Positions 1-8,489 of a stretch of 64,000 nt of DNA are shown here, piece after piece. Position 1 is the stretch's first letter. Each line of letters begins with the position of its first letter. Source of the DNA: Lutimaribacter saemankumensis. Its GTDB lineage: Bacteria; Pseudomonadota; Alphaproteobacteria; Rhodobacterales; Rhodobacteraceae. Below the pieces are notes generated by a model that was not told the origin of the DNA, made no database searches, and worked only from the letters and a program-made list of their open reading frames with translations. The stretch is taken from NCBI RefSeq assembly GCF_900100005.1, contig NZ_FNEB01000006.1:186001-250000 (forward strand), in the 5' to 3' direction. The translations under genes were made by a program, and so were the position numbers.

Positions 1-476
1 CGTTGCTGACACTGGACGCCGAGGTCGAGCTGGTCGGCCCCGAGGGCGTCCGGCAGATGCCGCTCGATCGGTTCGTGACGGGCGTGCGCCAGACCGACCT
101 GCGGCCGGGCGAATTGCTGCGTGCGATCCATATCCCCGATCCGTTGTCGGCGGGTGCGGCCTTTGAAAAGCTGGGGTCGCGGAAATACCTCGTGATTTCT
201 ATCGCGATGGTCGCGGCCTGTATGCGGATGGAGGCGGGCCGGGTGGCGGACGCCCGCGTGGCGGTCGGTGCCTGTTCGCCCGTGGCGCGGCGGATGCCCG
301 CGCTGGAACGCGCGCTTGTCGGGGCTGAAGAGGGCGATGTCGCCCAGATCGTGACGCCGGACCTGCTGGAGGGGCTGGCGCCGATTTCCGATGTGCGCGG
401 CAGCGCCGATTACAGGATGGACGCGGTGGCGGCGCTGATCGCGCGCGCCCTCGAGACAGCGGCGGAGGAGCCATGA
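1..476 (+). CDS. FAD-binding (medium) subunit of a xanthine dehydrogenase-family hydroxylase, C-terminal part, partial at window edge
   Basis: The reading frame is open from the window edge, so the N-terminal FAD-binding half lies upstream. About 157 residues remain. They resemble the end of the FAD domain and the C-terminal domain of CO dehydrogenase/xanthine dehydrogenase medium subunits, including a segment reading SRKYLVISIAMVAA. In these enzymes this subunit passes electrons from the iron-sulfur clusters to an acceptor through FAD. Its stop overlaps the start of the next gene (ATGA), so the two are translationally coupled and probably form one complex. Substrate cannot be read from this fragment. 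Confidence 0.8.
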   Translation, partial: LLTLDAEVELVGPEGVRQMPLDRFVTGVRQTDLRPGELLRAIHIPDPLSAGAAFEKLGSRKYLVISIAMVAACMRMEAGRVADARVAVGACSPVARRMPALERALVGAEEGDVAQIVTPDLLEGLAPISDVRGSADYRMDAVAALIARALETAAEEP

Positions 477-3220
477 TGGACAAGCCCAACGCAATCACGC
501 GCACGGGGTTCACCCTGAACGGCCGCGCGGTGTCGGTCGATGCCGATCCCGGCGAGCGTCTGTCGCAATCGCTCCGTGAACGGTTGGATGCGCGGGACGT
601 CAAGATCGGCTGCAACGCGGGCGATTGCGGGGCCTGCACCGTGCTGGTGGATGGCGCGCCGGTCTGTGCCTGCCTGATGCCCACGGCGCAGGCCGAAGGC
701 GTGCAGGTCGAAACCGTGAAGGGAGTGGTCGCCAGCGATGAAGGCCAGCGGCTTGTGCAGGCGTTCCAGGCGCACCAGGCGGCGCAATGCGGGATCTGCA
801 CGCCGGGCATGATGGTGTCTGCGGTGGCGCTCTTGCGCGCGCAGGCCCGGCCCGGCGTGGCCGAGATCGAGGATGCGCTGGGCGGCGTTCTGTGCCGCTG
901 CACCGGGTATCGCAAGATCGTTGACGCGGTCGCTGCGGCGGGGCTGGGGGATGTCACGCCCGCGCCCGCCAGCGGGGCGGTCGGCACGCCGCTGATGCGG
1001 CTTGACGGGCAACCCAAGGTCGATGGTCGCGAACGGTTCGGCGATGACGTGGCGCCGGAGGGGGCGCTGGTCTTGCGGGTGATCCGCAGCCCGCATTTCC
1101 ATGCGCGATTCACGCTTGGCGATCTGGACGGGTTCCGCGCCGCGCACCCCTGGGTGCGTCTGGTGCTGACGGCGGCGGATGTTCCGGGGCGCAACAATTA
1201 TGGCGTGATCCCCGGCTTTGAGGACCAGGCCGTTTTCGGTGAAGGTTATGTCCGGTTCCGTGGTGAGGCGGTGGCGGCGATTGTTGGTCCTGCAGATGAG
1301 ATGGCGCGGTTCGACCCGGCGGAATTTCCCGTGACATGGGAGGACTTGCCGCCCGTCCTGACGGTGGACGAAGCGATGGCCGAAGGTGCGCCGCAACTGC
1401 ACGAGGGGCATGCGCAGAACGTGATGACCGGGGGTTTCGTCAAGCATGGCGAGGCCGAGGCGGCGCTGGCGCGCGCCGATGTGGTCGTCGAGGGGGATTT
1501 CGCGACCTCGTTCGTGGAGCATGCCTATATCGAGCCCGAGGCCGGTTTCGCAGAGATGGTGGACGGGCGGCTGCACATGCATGCCTGCACGCAGGCCCCG
1601 GTGATGGATCAGGAGATGCTGGCCGGTGCGCTGGCGATGCCGATGGATCGTATCCGCATCGTGCCGACGGCGACGGGCGGCGGGTTCGGTTCCAAGCTGG
1701 ACGTTTCGGTGCAGCCCTACCTGGCGCTGGCCGCGCTGAAGCTGGGACAGCCTGTGCGCATGGCCTATAGCCGGATCGAGTCGATGCAATCCACCACCAA
1801 GCGGCATCCCGCGCAGATCAGCCTGGCGGTGGGCGCGACGCGGGATGGCGTGATTTCGGGGATGCGGTTCGAGGGGCTGTTCAACACAGGGGCCTATGCA
1901 AGCTGGGGGCCGACCGTGGCGAACCGGGTGCCGATCCATGCCTCGGGGCCGTACCGGGTGCGCGATTACCTGGCGCGGGCGCAGGGGATTTACACCAACG
2001 GACCGCCCGCCGGGGCGTTTCGCGGCTTCGGCGTGCCGCAATCCGCGATCGCGGCCGAGCTGCTGCTGGACGAGCTGGCGGAAAAGCTGGGCATGGATGC
2101 GCTGGAGTTCCGGCTGAAGAACGCGCTGACGAACGGCGAGCCTACGGTCTGCGGGCAGGTTTTCGAAAAGGGGGTCGGGATCGGCGCCTGCCTCGAGGCG
2201 CTGCGCCCGCATTGGCAGGCGCTGGGTGCCGAGTGCGCCGCGTTCAACAGGAACGGCGGTGTGCTGCGGCGCGGGGTCGGGATCGGTGCGGGCTGGTATG
2301 GCTGCGGCAACACCTCGTTGCCCAACCCGTCGACGATCAAGGCGGGGCTGCGCGCGGATGGCACGGTGGTGCTGCACCAGGGCGCGGCGGATATCGGGCA
2401 GGGATCGAACACGGTCATCACGCAGATATTCGCGCAGGCGCTGGGCGTCGATCCGGCCGGCATCCGGTTGGTCGGCGGCGATACGGACGTGACGCCCGAT
2501 GCCGGCAAGACCTCGGCCAGCCGGCAGACATTCGTGACCGGCAATGCCGCGCGCCTGGCGGGGCTGGCGCTGCGCCGGCAGGTGCTGGCGCTGGTCAACG
2601 CGCCCGAGGACGCGGTGTTGCGGCTGGGCGAGGGCGCTTGTGTCGAGGATGGTGGCGGGCGTCATGCGCTGCGGCTGGAGCAGATGGACCAGGACGGCGA
2701 AGGCTATGTTCTGCGGGTGGCCGAAACCTATGATCCACCGACCGAGCCGCTGGACGAAAACGGGCAGGGCGTGCCCTATGCGCAGTTCGGCTATGCCGCG
2801 CATCTGGCGATGGTCGAGGTGGACACCGCGCTGGGCACCACGCGTGTGCTGCGGCTGGTGGCTGCGCATGACGTGGGCCAGGCGATCAACCCGCTGCTGG
2901 TCGAGGGCCAGGTGCAGGGCGGCGTTGCGCAAGGGTTGGGCATGGCCTTGATGGAAGAGTTCCTGCCGGGAAGGACCGAGAACCTGCACGATTACCTGAT
3001 CCCGACATTCGGTGACGTGCCGCCCATCGACACGCTGATCATCGAGGAAGAGGACGCCCACGGCCCCTATGGCGCCAAGGGGCTGGGGGAACATGCGCTG
3101 ATCCCCACCGCGCCCGCGATCCTGAACGCGATCACGCGGGCCACCGGTGCGCGGCTCCGGCAGGTGCCGGTCACGCCTGCACGGCTGCGCGCGGCGTTGA
3201 AGGCGGCTGGCCATGGCTGA
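473..3220 (+). CDS. Fused [2Fe-2S] and molybdopterin-binding subunits of a xanthine dehydrogenase-family hydroxylase
   Basis: 915 residues. Residues 1-160 are a two-cluster ferredoxin unit: Cys47, Cys52, Cys55 and Cys67 (C-x4-C-x2-C-x11-C) form the plant-type cluster, and CGIC plus CRCTGYRKI give the second cluster. From about residue 170 it is the aldehyde oxidase/xanthine dehydrogenase Mo-cofactor domain, with GAFRGFGVPQS, GQGSNT and a C-terminal GAKGLGEH containing the expected catalytic Glu. These enzymes hydroxylate N-heterocycles or aldehydes with water as oxygen source. Small and large subunits are usually separate genes in bacteria but fusions are known. The downstream 6-hydroxynicotinate-reductase-like gene suggests a pyridine carboxylate substrate; that is inference. 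Confidence 0.9.
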   Translation: MMDKPNAITRTGFTLNGRAVSVDADPGERLSQSLRERLDARDVKIGCNAGDCGACTVLVDGAPVCACLMPTAQAEGVQVETVKGVVASDEGQRLVQAFQAHQAAQCGICTPGMMVSAVALLRAQARPGVAEIEDALGGVLCRCTGYRKIVDAVAAAGLGDVTPAPASGAVGTPLMRLDGQPKVDGRERFGDDVAPEGALVLRVIRSPHFHARFTLGDLDGFRAAHPWVRLVLTAADVPGRNNYGVIPGFEDQAVFGEGYVRFRGEAVAAIVGPADEMARFDPAEFPVTWEDLPPVLTVDEAMAEGAPQLHEGHAQNVMTGGFVKHGEAEAALARADVVVEGDFATSFVEHAYIEPEAGFAEMVDGRLHMHACTQAPVMDQEMLAGALAMPMDRIRIVPTATGGGFGSKLDVSVQPYLALAALKLGQPVRMAYSRIESMQSTTKRHPAQISLAVGATRDGVISGMRFEGLFNTGAYASWGPTVANRVPIHASGPYRVRDYLARAQGIYTNGPPAGAFRGFGVPQSAIAAELLLDELAEKLGMDALEFRLKNALTNGEPTVCGQVFEKGVGIGACLEALRPHWQALGAECAAFNRNGGVLRRGVGIGAGWYGCGNTSLPNPSTIKAGLRADGTVVLHQGAADIGQGSNTVITQIFAQALGVDPAGIRLVGGDTDVTPDAGKTSASRQTFVTGNAARLAGLALRRQVLALVNAPEDAVLRLGEGACVEDGGGRHALRLEQMDQDGEGYVLRVAETYDPPTEPLDENGQGVPYAQFGYAAHLAMVEVDTALGTTRVLRLVAAHDVGQAINPLLVEGQVQGGVAQGLGMALMEEFLPGRTENLHDYLIPTFGDVPPIDTLIIEEEDAHGPYGAKGLGEHALIPTAPAILNAITRATGARLRQVPVTPARLRAALKAAGHG

Positions 3221-3279
3221 GGTTTTTCCTGCAGGGCCGGCGCTGCCGCGCGCCCCGCATTACACTACAGGAGGTGGCG

Positions 3280-4773
3280 ATGCCTGACGATACGGCCCGC
3301 ACCAAACCCGAAAAGATCCGCTGCGATGCCTGCCCGGTGATGTGCTACATCGCCGATGGCAAGGCCGGGGCCTGCGACCGATATGCCAATCACGGGGGCG
3401 AGCTTGTGCGGCTCGATCCGCTGACGGTGATCCAGTCGGGCGCGCAGGCGGTGGCCTTTCTGCATGATGACGCGCAGGCGCAGGACTGGGACGGCGACGT
3501 GATCCAGGGCGACCGCACCTTCGTGACCGCGGTGGGTGCCGGCACGACCTATCCCGATTACAAGCCGGCCCCTTTCATCGTCAGCCAGGATGTCGACGGG
3601 GTGGACATGGTCACTGTCGTGACCGAGGGGATTTTCAGCTATTGCGGCGTCAAGGTGAAGATCGACACCGACCGCCATATCGGCCACGAACGTGCCGTCG
3701 TGCGCGTGGACGGCGAGGCGATCGGCCATGTGATGACGTCGGAATACGGGTCGAAAATGCTGTCGCTGGGGGGTGTCGAGCACCTGACCGGCGGGTCAAA
3801 GAAAGAAGGCCGCGTGACTTGCGACGCGCTTTTGCAGCTTTGCAACCGCGAGGCCGTGACGATGACGATCGACGGCGGTGCCGAGCTGGTGGTGCAGGCG
3901 GGCCAGCCGCCGGTCATAAACGGCCAGCCCGAAAAACTGATGCGTGTCGGCTGCGGGTCGGCGACGATCGGAATGTTCGCCAAGCAATGGGAGCCGCATG
4001 TCGACGAGGTGATCGTGGTCGATGACCACATCACCGGCGTGCTGACCGAGCACGAGGCCGGCAAGCAGTTGGGGATGCGCCCCTCGGGGATCAAGATCAA
4101 CGGGCGGCGGTCCACGCCGGGGCGGTATTTCCAGGTGGCCGAGCCCGGCACCGGCTGGGGCGGCACGGACGTCGAAGACCCGCTGACCATCCTGCGCCCG
4201 GCCGATCCCAAGCTGGCCTGGCCGGGGCTGCGGCTGCTGATGGTGTCGACGACCGGCGAGCAATGGGCCTATTTCACGCTGGACGACGATCTGTGCCCGG
4301 AACCCGCCGAGATCACCCCGCCGCTGTTGCAAAGCTGCGAGCGGATCGCCGAGAATTGCGAACCGTCGCTGTGTTCGGTGCTGTTCATGGGCGGCGCGGG
4401 CGGCAGCCTGCGGGCCGGTGTCACGGAAAATCCGGTGCGGCTGACCCATTCGGTCAAGGATGCGCTGACCTATGTCAGTTGCGGCGGGGCCGAGGCCTAT
4501 GTCTGGCCGGGCGGCGGGATCACCTTCATGGCGGATGTGATGGAGATGCCGACGAATTCCTTCGGCTATGTTCCCACGCCGGCGCTGGTCGCGCCGATCG
4601 AGTTCACGCTGCGGGCCGATGATTATGCCGCGCTGGGGGGGCATGTGGACCACGTGAAACCGGTGGACCAGGTGCTGAACCCCGACATTCGCAAGGTGCT
4701 GCCCACGGGCGGTCCCGATCCGCACACGCGCCAGCATCACCGCTGGAGCCATGCCAGGAAGGGCCGGTCGTGA
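3280..4773 (+). CDS. 6-hydroxynicotinate reductase-like iron-sulfur protein
   Basis: 497 residues from the ATG at 3280, chosen because AGGAGG sits 5 bases upstream and a GTG at 3274 would overlap it. The N-terminus carries a cysteine cluster CDACPVMC followed by C eight residues later (C-x2-C-x3-C-x7-C), typical of a [4Fe-4S] site. The body matches what I know as the 6-hydroxynicotinate reductase (Hnr) family, named from anaerobic nicotinate fermentation, where Hnr reduces the hydroxylated pyridine ring. It follows a molybdenum hydroxylase, the same order of chemistry as in that pathway. The end overlaps the next gene by GTGA. The family assignment is moderately sure; the actual substrate in this aerobic-type organism is not known. 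Confidence 0.65.
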   Translation: MPDDTARTKPEKIRCDACPVMCYIADGKAGACDRYANHGGELVRLDPLTVIQSGAQAVAFLHDDAQAQDWDGDVIQGDRTFVTAVGAGTTYPDYKPAPFIVSQDVDGVDMVTVVTEGIFSYCGVKVKIDTDRHIGHERAVVRVDGEAIGHVMTSEYGSKMLSLGGVEHLTGGSKKEGRVTCDALLQLCNREAVTMTIDGGAELVVQAGQPPVINGQPEKLMRVGCGSATIGMFAKQWEPHVDEVIVVDDHITGVLTEHEAGKQLGMRPSGIKINGRRSTPGRYFQVAEPGTGWGGTDVEDPLTILRPADPKLAWPGLRLLMVSTTGEQWAYFTLDDDLCPEPAEITPPLLQSCERIAENCEPSLCSVLFMGGAGGSLRAGVTENPVRLTHSVKDALTYVSCGGAEAYVWPGGGITFMADVMEMPTNSFGYVPTPALVAPIEFTLRADDYAALGGHVDHVKPVDQVLNPDIRKVLPTGGPDPHTRQHHRWSHARKGRS

Positions 4774-5624
4774 CCGGGCCGGTGGCCGCGATGCTGCCGG
4801 GGGACCGGCTGCATCTGCAGCACGGGCCGATCGACCTTGTGATCGGGGCCGATGGTGACTGGCAGGCGGCCTATCGTGCGGCCTGGGTGCGGTTCCAGAC
4901 CGTGTTGTCCGAACTGGTCGAGGAATTGCCGCTGCTGCGCCGCGCAACGGGTATGCGGCCGGGCGGCCGCGTTGCGCGCCGCATGCATGCAGCGTGCCTG
5001 CCCCATGCGGAGCGGTGCTTTGTCACGCCGATGGCCGCTGTCGCCGGGTCGGTCGCCGACGAGGTGCTGGCCGCGATGGTGGCAGCTGTGCCCTTGACGC
5101 GGGCCTATGTGAACAACGGCGGCGACATCGCGCTGCATCTGGCCGAAGGGGCGCGGTTCGCGGTCGGCATGGCAGGGCTGGACGGTACGGGGCTGGGCGA
5201 GGTCGGGATCGACGCGCACAGCCCGGTGCGTGGCATCGCCACCAGCGGGGCGGGCGGGCGCAGCCTGTCGCTGGGCATCGCCGACAGCGTGACGGTCCTG
5301 GCCCGCGATGCGGCGCGGGCGGATGTGGCGGCGACGCTGATCGCGAACGCGGTGGATTTGCCGGGCCATCCGGCAATCCTGCGCCAGCCGGCGCAGGAGG
5401 TGCGGCCCGACAGCGACCTCGGACTGCGGCCCGTGACCACACATGTAGGCGCGCTGGCGGCGGCGGATGTGGCGCGCGCGCTGGACGCCGGTGTTGCGGT
5501 GGCGCGCGGGATGCGCGAGCGTGGGCTGATCGAAGGGGCGGCCCTGATGCTGCAGGGGCAGGCGCGGCAGGTCGATGCCGGGGCCGGCGCAAGGAAAATC
5601 GAAAGGACATATGCAGATGCCTGA
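4770..5624 (+). CDS. UPF0280 family protein
   Basis: 284 residues starting at a GTG that overlaps the previous stop (GTGA). The sequence (MLPGDRLHLQHGPIDLVIGADG; NNGGDIALHL; SPVRGIATSGAGGRSLSLGIADSVTVLA) fits UPF0280, a family of unknown biochemical role that resembles ApbE-like folds. It has no signal peptide or membrane segment. Its place between a ring-reductase-like gene and two DUF1185 genes, with overlaps on both sides, implies a role in the same pathway. The last 8 bases overlap the start of the next gene. The function is unknown and I do not infer a reaction. Confidence 0.75.
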   Translation: MTGPVAAMLPGDRLHLQHGPIDLVIGADGDWQAAYRAAWVRFQTVLSELVEELPLLRRATGMRPGGRVARRMHAACLPHAERCFVTPMAAVAGSVADEVLAAMVAAVPLTRAYVNNGGDIALHLAEGARFAVGMAGLDGTGLGEVGIDAHSPVRGIATSGAGGRSLSLGIADSVTVLARDAARADVAATLIANAVDLPGHPAILRQPAQEVRPDSDLGLRPVTTHVGALAAADVARALDAGVAVARGMRERGLIEGAALMLQGQARQVDAGAGARKIERTYADA

Positions 5625-6201
5625 CGTCGAGATACGCAAGATCGCGACCTCGCTGGAGGAGATCCATCACGAGGGCGGGCCACGGGCCGAAAAGCCTTAT
5701 CGCCGGGCGGCCATCGTCGCGGTGATCAAGAATCCGTATGCGGGGCAGTATCACGCCGATATCCAGCCCTTCATGGAGGATCTGAAACCGCTGGGGCTGA
5801 TGATGGCGCAGCGGCTGGTCGAGATGCTGGGCGGCGATCCGTCGGTGGTCGAAGGCTATGGCAAGGGTGCGATCATCGGCCTTGGCGGCGAGATCGAGCA
5901 CGGCGCGCTGTGGCATGCGCCGGGCGGCTATGCGATGCGCGAGGTTCTGGGCGGGTCCAAGGCGATCGTGCCGTCGACCAAGAAGGTGGGAGGGCCGGGT
6001 ACGCGGCTCGACGTGCCGGTGACGCATACCGAGGCGAGTTACGTGCGCAGCCATTTCGACAGTATCGAGGTCGGCCTGAACGACGCGCCGCGCGCGAACG
6101 AAATGGCGGTCGTGCTGGTGATGACGACCGGCGCGCGGGTGCATAACCGCGCCGGGGGGCTGGCGGCAGAAGACATCAAGGGAGAGGACGGTCTGAGATG
6201 A
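5617..6201 (+). CDS. DUF1185 (amino acid synthesis, PF06684) family protein, copy 1
   Basis: 194 residues. ATG 5617 is preferred over ATG 5611 because the GGA of AAAGGAC lies about 9 bases upstream, while 5611 would leave only about 3. It carries the family landmarks VAVIKNPYAGQYHAD, GYGKGAIIG, EHGALWHAPGG, PSTKKVGGPG, YVRSHFDSIEV and NDAPRANE. Structural work on this family described a chorismate-mutase-like (BCM) fold and proposed a role in amino acid metabolism, but no reaction is established. The next gene is a paralog of the same length ending in the same GxDGLR tail, so the two may form a hetero-oligomer. Confidence 0.85.
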   Translation: MPDVEIRKIATSLEEIHHEGGPRAEKPYRRAAIVAVIKNPYAGQYHADIQPFMEDLKPLGLMMAQRLVEMLGGDPSVVEGYGKGAIIGLGGEIEHGALWHAPGGYAMREVLGGSKAIVPSTKKVGGPGTRLDVPVTHTEASYVRSHFDSIEVGLNDAPRANEMAVVLVMTTGARVHNRAGGLAAEDIKGEDGLR

Positions 6202-6782
6202 AAGCCGATATTCGCAAGCTGGCGGTCTGGGTCGAGGAAACACACACCGAGATCGGAAAGAAGATCCTGCCGCCCACGCGCAAGGCCGTGGCGGTGGCCG
6301 TCATCCGCAATCCCTTTGCCGGGGAATACCACGAGGATCTGACCGAGCTGATGGAGATCGGCGCGGAACTTGGCGGCCTTCTGGGCGACAAGGCGGTGGC
6401 GGCGCTGGGCATCGAGCCGTCGCAGGCCGAAAGCTATGGCAAGGCGGCGATGGTTGGCGAGAACGGCGAGTTGGAACATGCCGCCGCGATCCTGCACCCC
6501 AAGTTGGGCGCGCCGTTGCGCAAGGCGGTCGAAAAGGGGGCGGCGCTGGTGCCGTCGTCGAAAAAGATGGGTGGACCGGGGCAGGATCTGGACGTGCCGC
6601 TGGGCCACAAGGACGCGGCCTATGTGCGCAGTCATTTCGACGGGGTCGAGGTGCGGATGAACGACGCGCCGCGCGCCAACGAGATCATGGTCGCCGTGGC
6701 CGTCACCGACAGCGGGCGTCCGCTGCCGCGCGTGGGCGGGCTGACCCACGAAGAGGCCGAGGGAAAGGACGGGTTGCGTTGA
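6198..6782 (+). CDS. DUF1185 (amino acid synthesis, PF06684) family protein, copy 2
   Basis: 194 residues, starting four bases before the end of copy 1 (ATGA junction). It shares the core blocks of copy 1: AVIRNPFAGEYHEDL, SYGKAAMVGENGELEHAA, PSSKKMGGPG, YVRSHFDGVEV, NDAPRANE and a C-terminal KDGLR. The two differ mostly in the first 35 residues and in the middle helix, as expected of an old tandem duplication with division of labour. It is the last gene of this plus-strand operon before the MarR gene on the other strand. Biochemical role unknown. Confidence 0.85.
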   Translation: MKADIRKLAVWVEETHTEIGKKILPPTRKAVAVAVIRNPFAGEYHEDLTELMEIGAELGGLLGDKAVAALGIEPSQAESYGKAAMVGENGELEHAAAILHPKLGAPLRKAVEKGAALVPSSKKMGGPGQDLDVPLGHKDAAYVRSHFDGVEVRMNDAPRANEIMVAVAVTDSGRPLPRVGGLTHEEAEGKDGLR

Positions 6783-6801
6783 TGCGGAAGGGCGGCTCTG
6801 C

Positions 6802-7224
6802 CTAGAGCTTGTCCAGAAGCGTCAGCAGTCTGTCCAGTTCGCGTGGTGTAAGATTCGCGGCGGTGGCGCGGGAAATCTCGGTCGCGGTATGGATCGCGCT
6901 GTCGGCAAAGCGGCGGCCTTCGTCCGTGAGCGAAATTACCAGGCGCCGCATGTCTGTCGGGCTTTTGGCGCTGTCGACCAGTTTCTTGACCTTGAGCCGG
7001 TCGACCACGCCCTTGGTGGTGGCCGCATCCAGCCCGACCATCCGGCCCAGTTGGTTTTGCGAGATCGGACCGGATTCGCGCAGGCGGGCCAGAATGGCGA
7101 ATTGTGTCGGAGTTACCTCTGGCATCATGCGGGCGAACAGTTCAAGATGCTTCTGGTTGGCCAACCGGAGCTTGAATCCGATCTGGTCCTCGAGTCGATA
7201 GTCTTGATGAGTTTGCGCGTCCAT
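6802..7224 (-). CDS. MarR family transcriptional regulator
   Basis: 140 residues with a central winged helix-turn-helix: VTPTQFAILARLRESGPISQNQLGRMVGLDAAT, a recognition helix around VVDRLKVKKLV, and a wing ending DMRRLVISLTDEGRRFA. ATG 7224 is taken as start; a TTG at 7242 with weak upstream GGAAAG is an alternative adding six residues. It sits between two plus-strand blocks of the catabolic island and faces the Rieske gene, with an imperfect palindrome in the shared upstream region. MarR proteins of this type usually repress the neighbouring operon until an aromatic ligand binds; that role here is inferred from position. Confidence 0.9.
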   Translation of the reverse strand: MDAQTHQDYRLEDQIGFKLRLANQKHLELFARMMPEVTPTQFAILARLRESGPISQNQLGRMVGLDAATTKGVVDRLKVKKLVDSAKSPTDMRRLVISLTDEGRRFADSAIHTATEISRATAANLTPRELDRLLTLLDKL

Positions 7225-7307
7225 GGTGTCTACATCGCTCAATTTCTTTCCACTCTTTCACGAACTGGCCCGGTCGTCCAACATTTGCGCGAATAGTGTC
7301 GTAAAAA

Positions 7308-7325
7308 TTGTTTGACAACTAACAA
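7308..7325. promoter_or_regulatory. Candidate MarR operator between the regulator and the Rieske gene
   Basis: The 18-bp segment TTGTTTGACAACTAACAA is an imperfect palindrome (TTGTTnGnnnnCnAACAA), the size and AT-rich half-sites expected for a MarR dimer. It includes a TTGACA that could serve as a -35 box, and TATGAT follows at 7326-7331. It lies 83 bases upstream of the MarR start and 63 bases upstream of the Rieske start, so binding could control both directions. Assignment rests on symmetry and location only. Confidence 0.45.
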
Positions 7326-7388
7326 TATGATGGTGCCCAATCGGGACAAGGTGCCGCAGGGCGCGAAAGGCTATGGGGGGATGTTCGG

Positions 7389-8456
7389 ATGAGCTTCGTC
7401 AGAAATGCCTGGTATGTTGCGGGGTGGTCGCGGGATTTCGGCGACGACCTCAAACCGGTCACCATCACCGGGCAGAACATGGTGATGTTTCGCGCATCGA
7501 CCGGCCGGGTTGTCGCGCTGGAAGACCGCTGCCCGCACAAGCTGCTGCCGCTGTCCAAGGGCAAGCGCATCGGCGACACGGTGCAGTGCGGCTATCACGG
7601 GATGACCTTTGACTGCTCGGGCAAATGCGTGCGCGTTCCGGGGCAGGACAACCTGCCGCGCAGCGCCTATGTCGATGCTTTTGCCGTCGAAGAGCGCAAC
7701 GGAATCGTCTGGGTCTGGATGGGCGAGGCGGACAAGGCCGATCCGTCGAAAATCTTTCACATGGACGAATTCGACGACCCCGACTGGTACGCCCATCATG
7801 GCGGCGCGCTGCACATAAAGGCGCATTACCTGAACGTCGCGGAAAACCTGGTCGATCCCGCGCATGTCAGTTTCGTGCATCCCACCACGCTGGGCAGCGC
7901 CGCGTCAGAGGATGTGCCGGTGCATGTTTCGACCAGCGGCGACGTGATCGCGGCCTGGCGCTGGATCAGGAACGCCCCGCCGGTCGGGTTCTTCCAGAAA
8001 TTCGGGGGGTTTGCCGGGAATGTGGACCGCTGGCATTACTACTATCTGCACATGCCTTCGACGGCGGTCATCGATTTCGGCAGCGTCGATGCCGGGCTGA
8101 ACCTGCCCGAGGACGCCCGCGACCAGGGCGTGCGCATATTCGCGTTGCATTTCGTCACCCCGGTGACGGAGGATTACACCATCGATCACTGGATGCACCT
8201 GCGCAACACGGCGCAGGGCGACGAAGAGGCCAGCGCCCAGATGGACGCGATGTTCCGCATCGCCTTCGAGGAAGACAAGGAGGTACTGGAAGCCATACAC
8301 GAGGAAGAGCAGCGGCCGCAGAAACGCAAGCCGATCAGGATCGCGATAGACAAGGCGCCGAACGTTTATCGCAAGCGTATCCGCGACCTGATCGAATCAG
8401 AGGCGACCGAGTATCTAGGAGAGCCGGAAAGGCCGACATTCGTCCAGCTCGACTGA
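7389..8456 (+). CDS. Rieske non-heme iron oxygenase, VanA-like alpha subunit
   Basis: 355 residues. The N-terminal Rieske domain has C-x-H (DRCPHKLLP) and C-x2-H (CGYHGMTFD) with 16 residues between. The catalytic domain has the mononuclear iron motif NVAENLVDPAHVSFVHP (Asn, Asp and two His). The length and layout match vanillate O-demethylase-type oxygenases, which hydroxylate or demethylate ring compounds. No ferredoxin reductase partner (VanB-like) is present in the window, so electrons must come from elsewhere. It heads the second half of the island, directly before the importer genes, and faces the MarR gene. The substrate may be an N- or O-methylated or hydroxylated heterocycle; this is inference. 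Confidence 0.88.
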   Translation: MSFVRNAWYVAGWSRDFGDDLKPVTITGQNMVMFRASTGRVVALEDRCPHKLLPLSKGKRIGDTVQCGYHGMTFDCSGKCVRVPGQDNLPRSAYVDAFAVEERNGIVWVWMGEADKADPSKIFHMDEFDDPDWYAHHGGALHIKAHYLNVAENLVDPAHVSFVHPTTLGSAASEDVPVHVSTSGDVIAAWRWIRNAPPVGFFQKFGGFAGNVDRWHYYYLHMPSTAVIDFGSVDAGLNLPEDARDQGVRIFALHFVTPVTEDYTIDHWMHLRNTAQGDEEASAQMDAMFRIAFEEDKEVLEAIHEEEQRPQKRKPIRIAIDKAPNVYRKRIRDLIESEATEYLGEPERPTFVQLD

Positions 8457-8489
8457 GGCTGGGCGCGGGACCAACGGAGAGGAAACAGC

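Noticed and set aside
410-3214. Very long open frame on the minus strand opposite the molybdenum hydroxylase
   Set aside because: It mirrors the plus-strand gene, is His/Arg-rich and has no domain; a typical shadow in GC-rich DNA.
7327-7392. 21-codon leader frame (MMVPNRDKVPQGAKG...) ending in an ATGA junction with the Rieske start
   Set aside because: No ribosome site upstream of 7327, low-complexity content, and the palindrome overlaps its start region. Likely chance.
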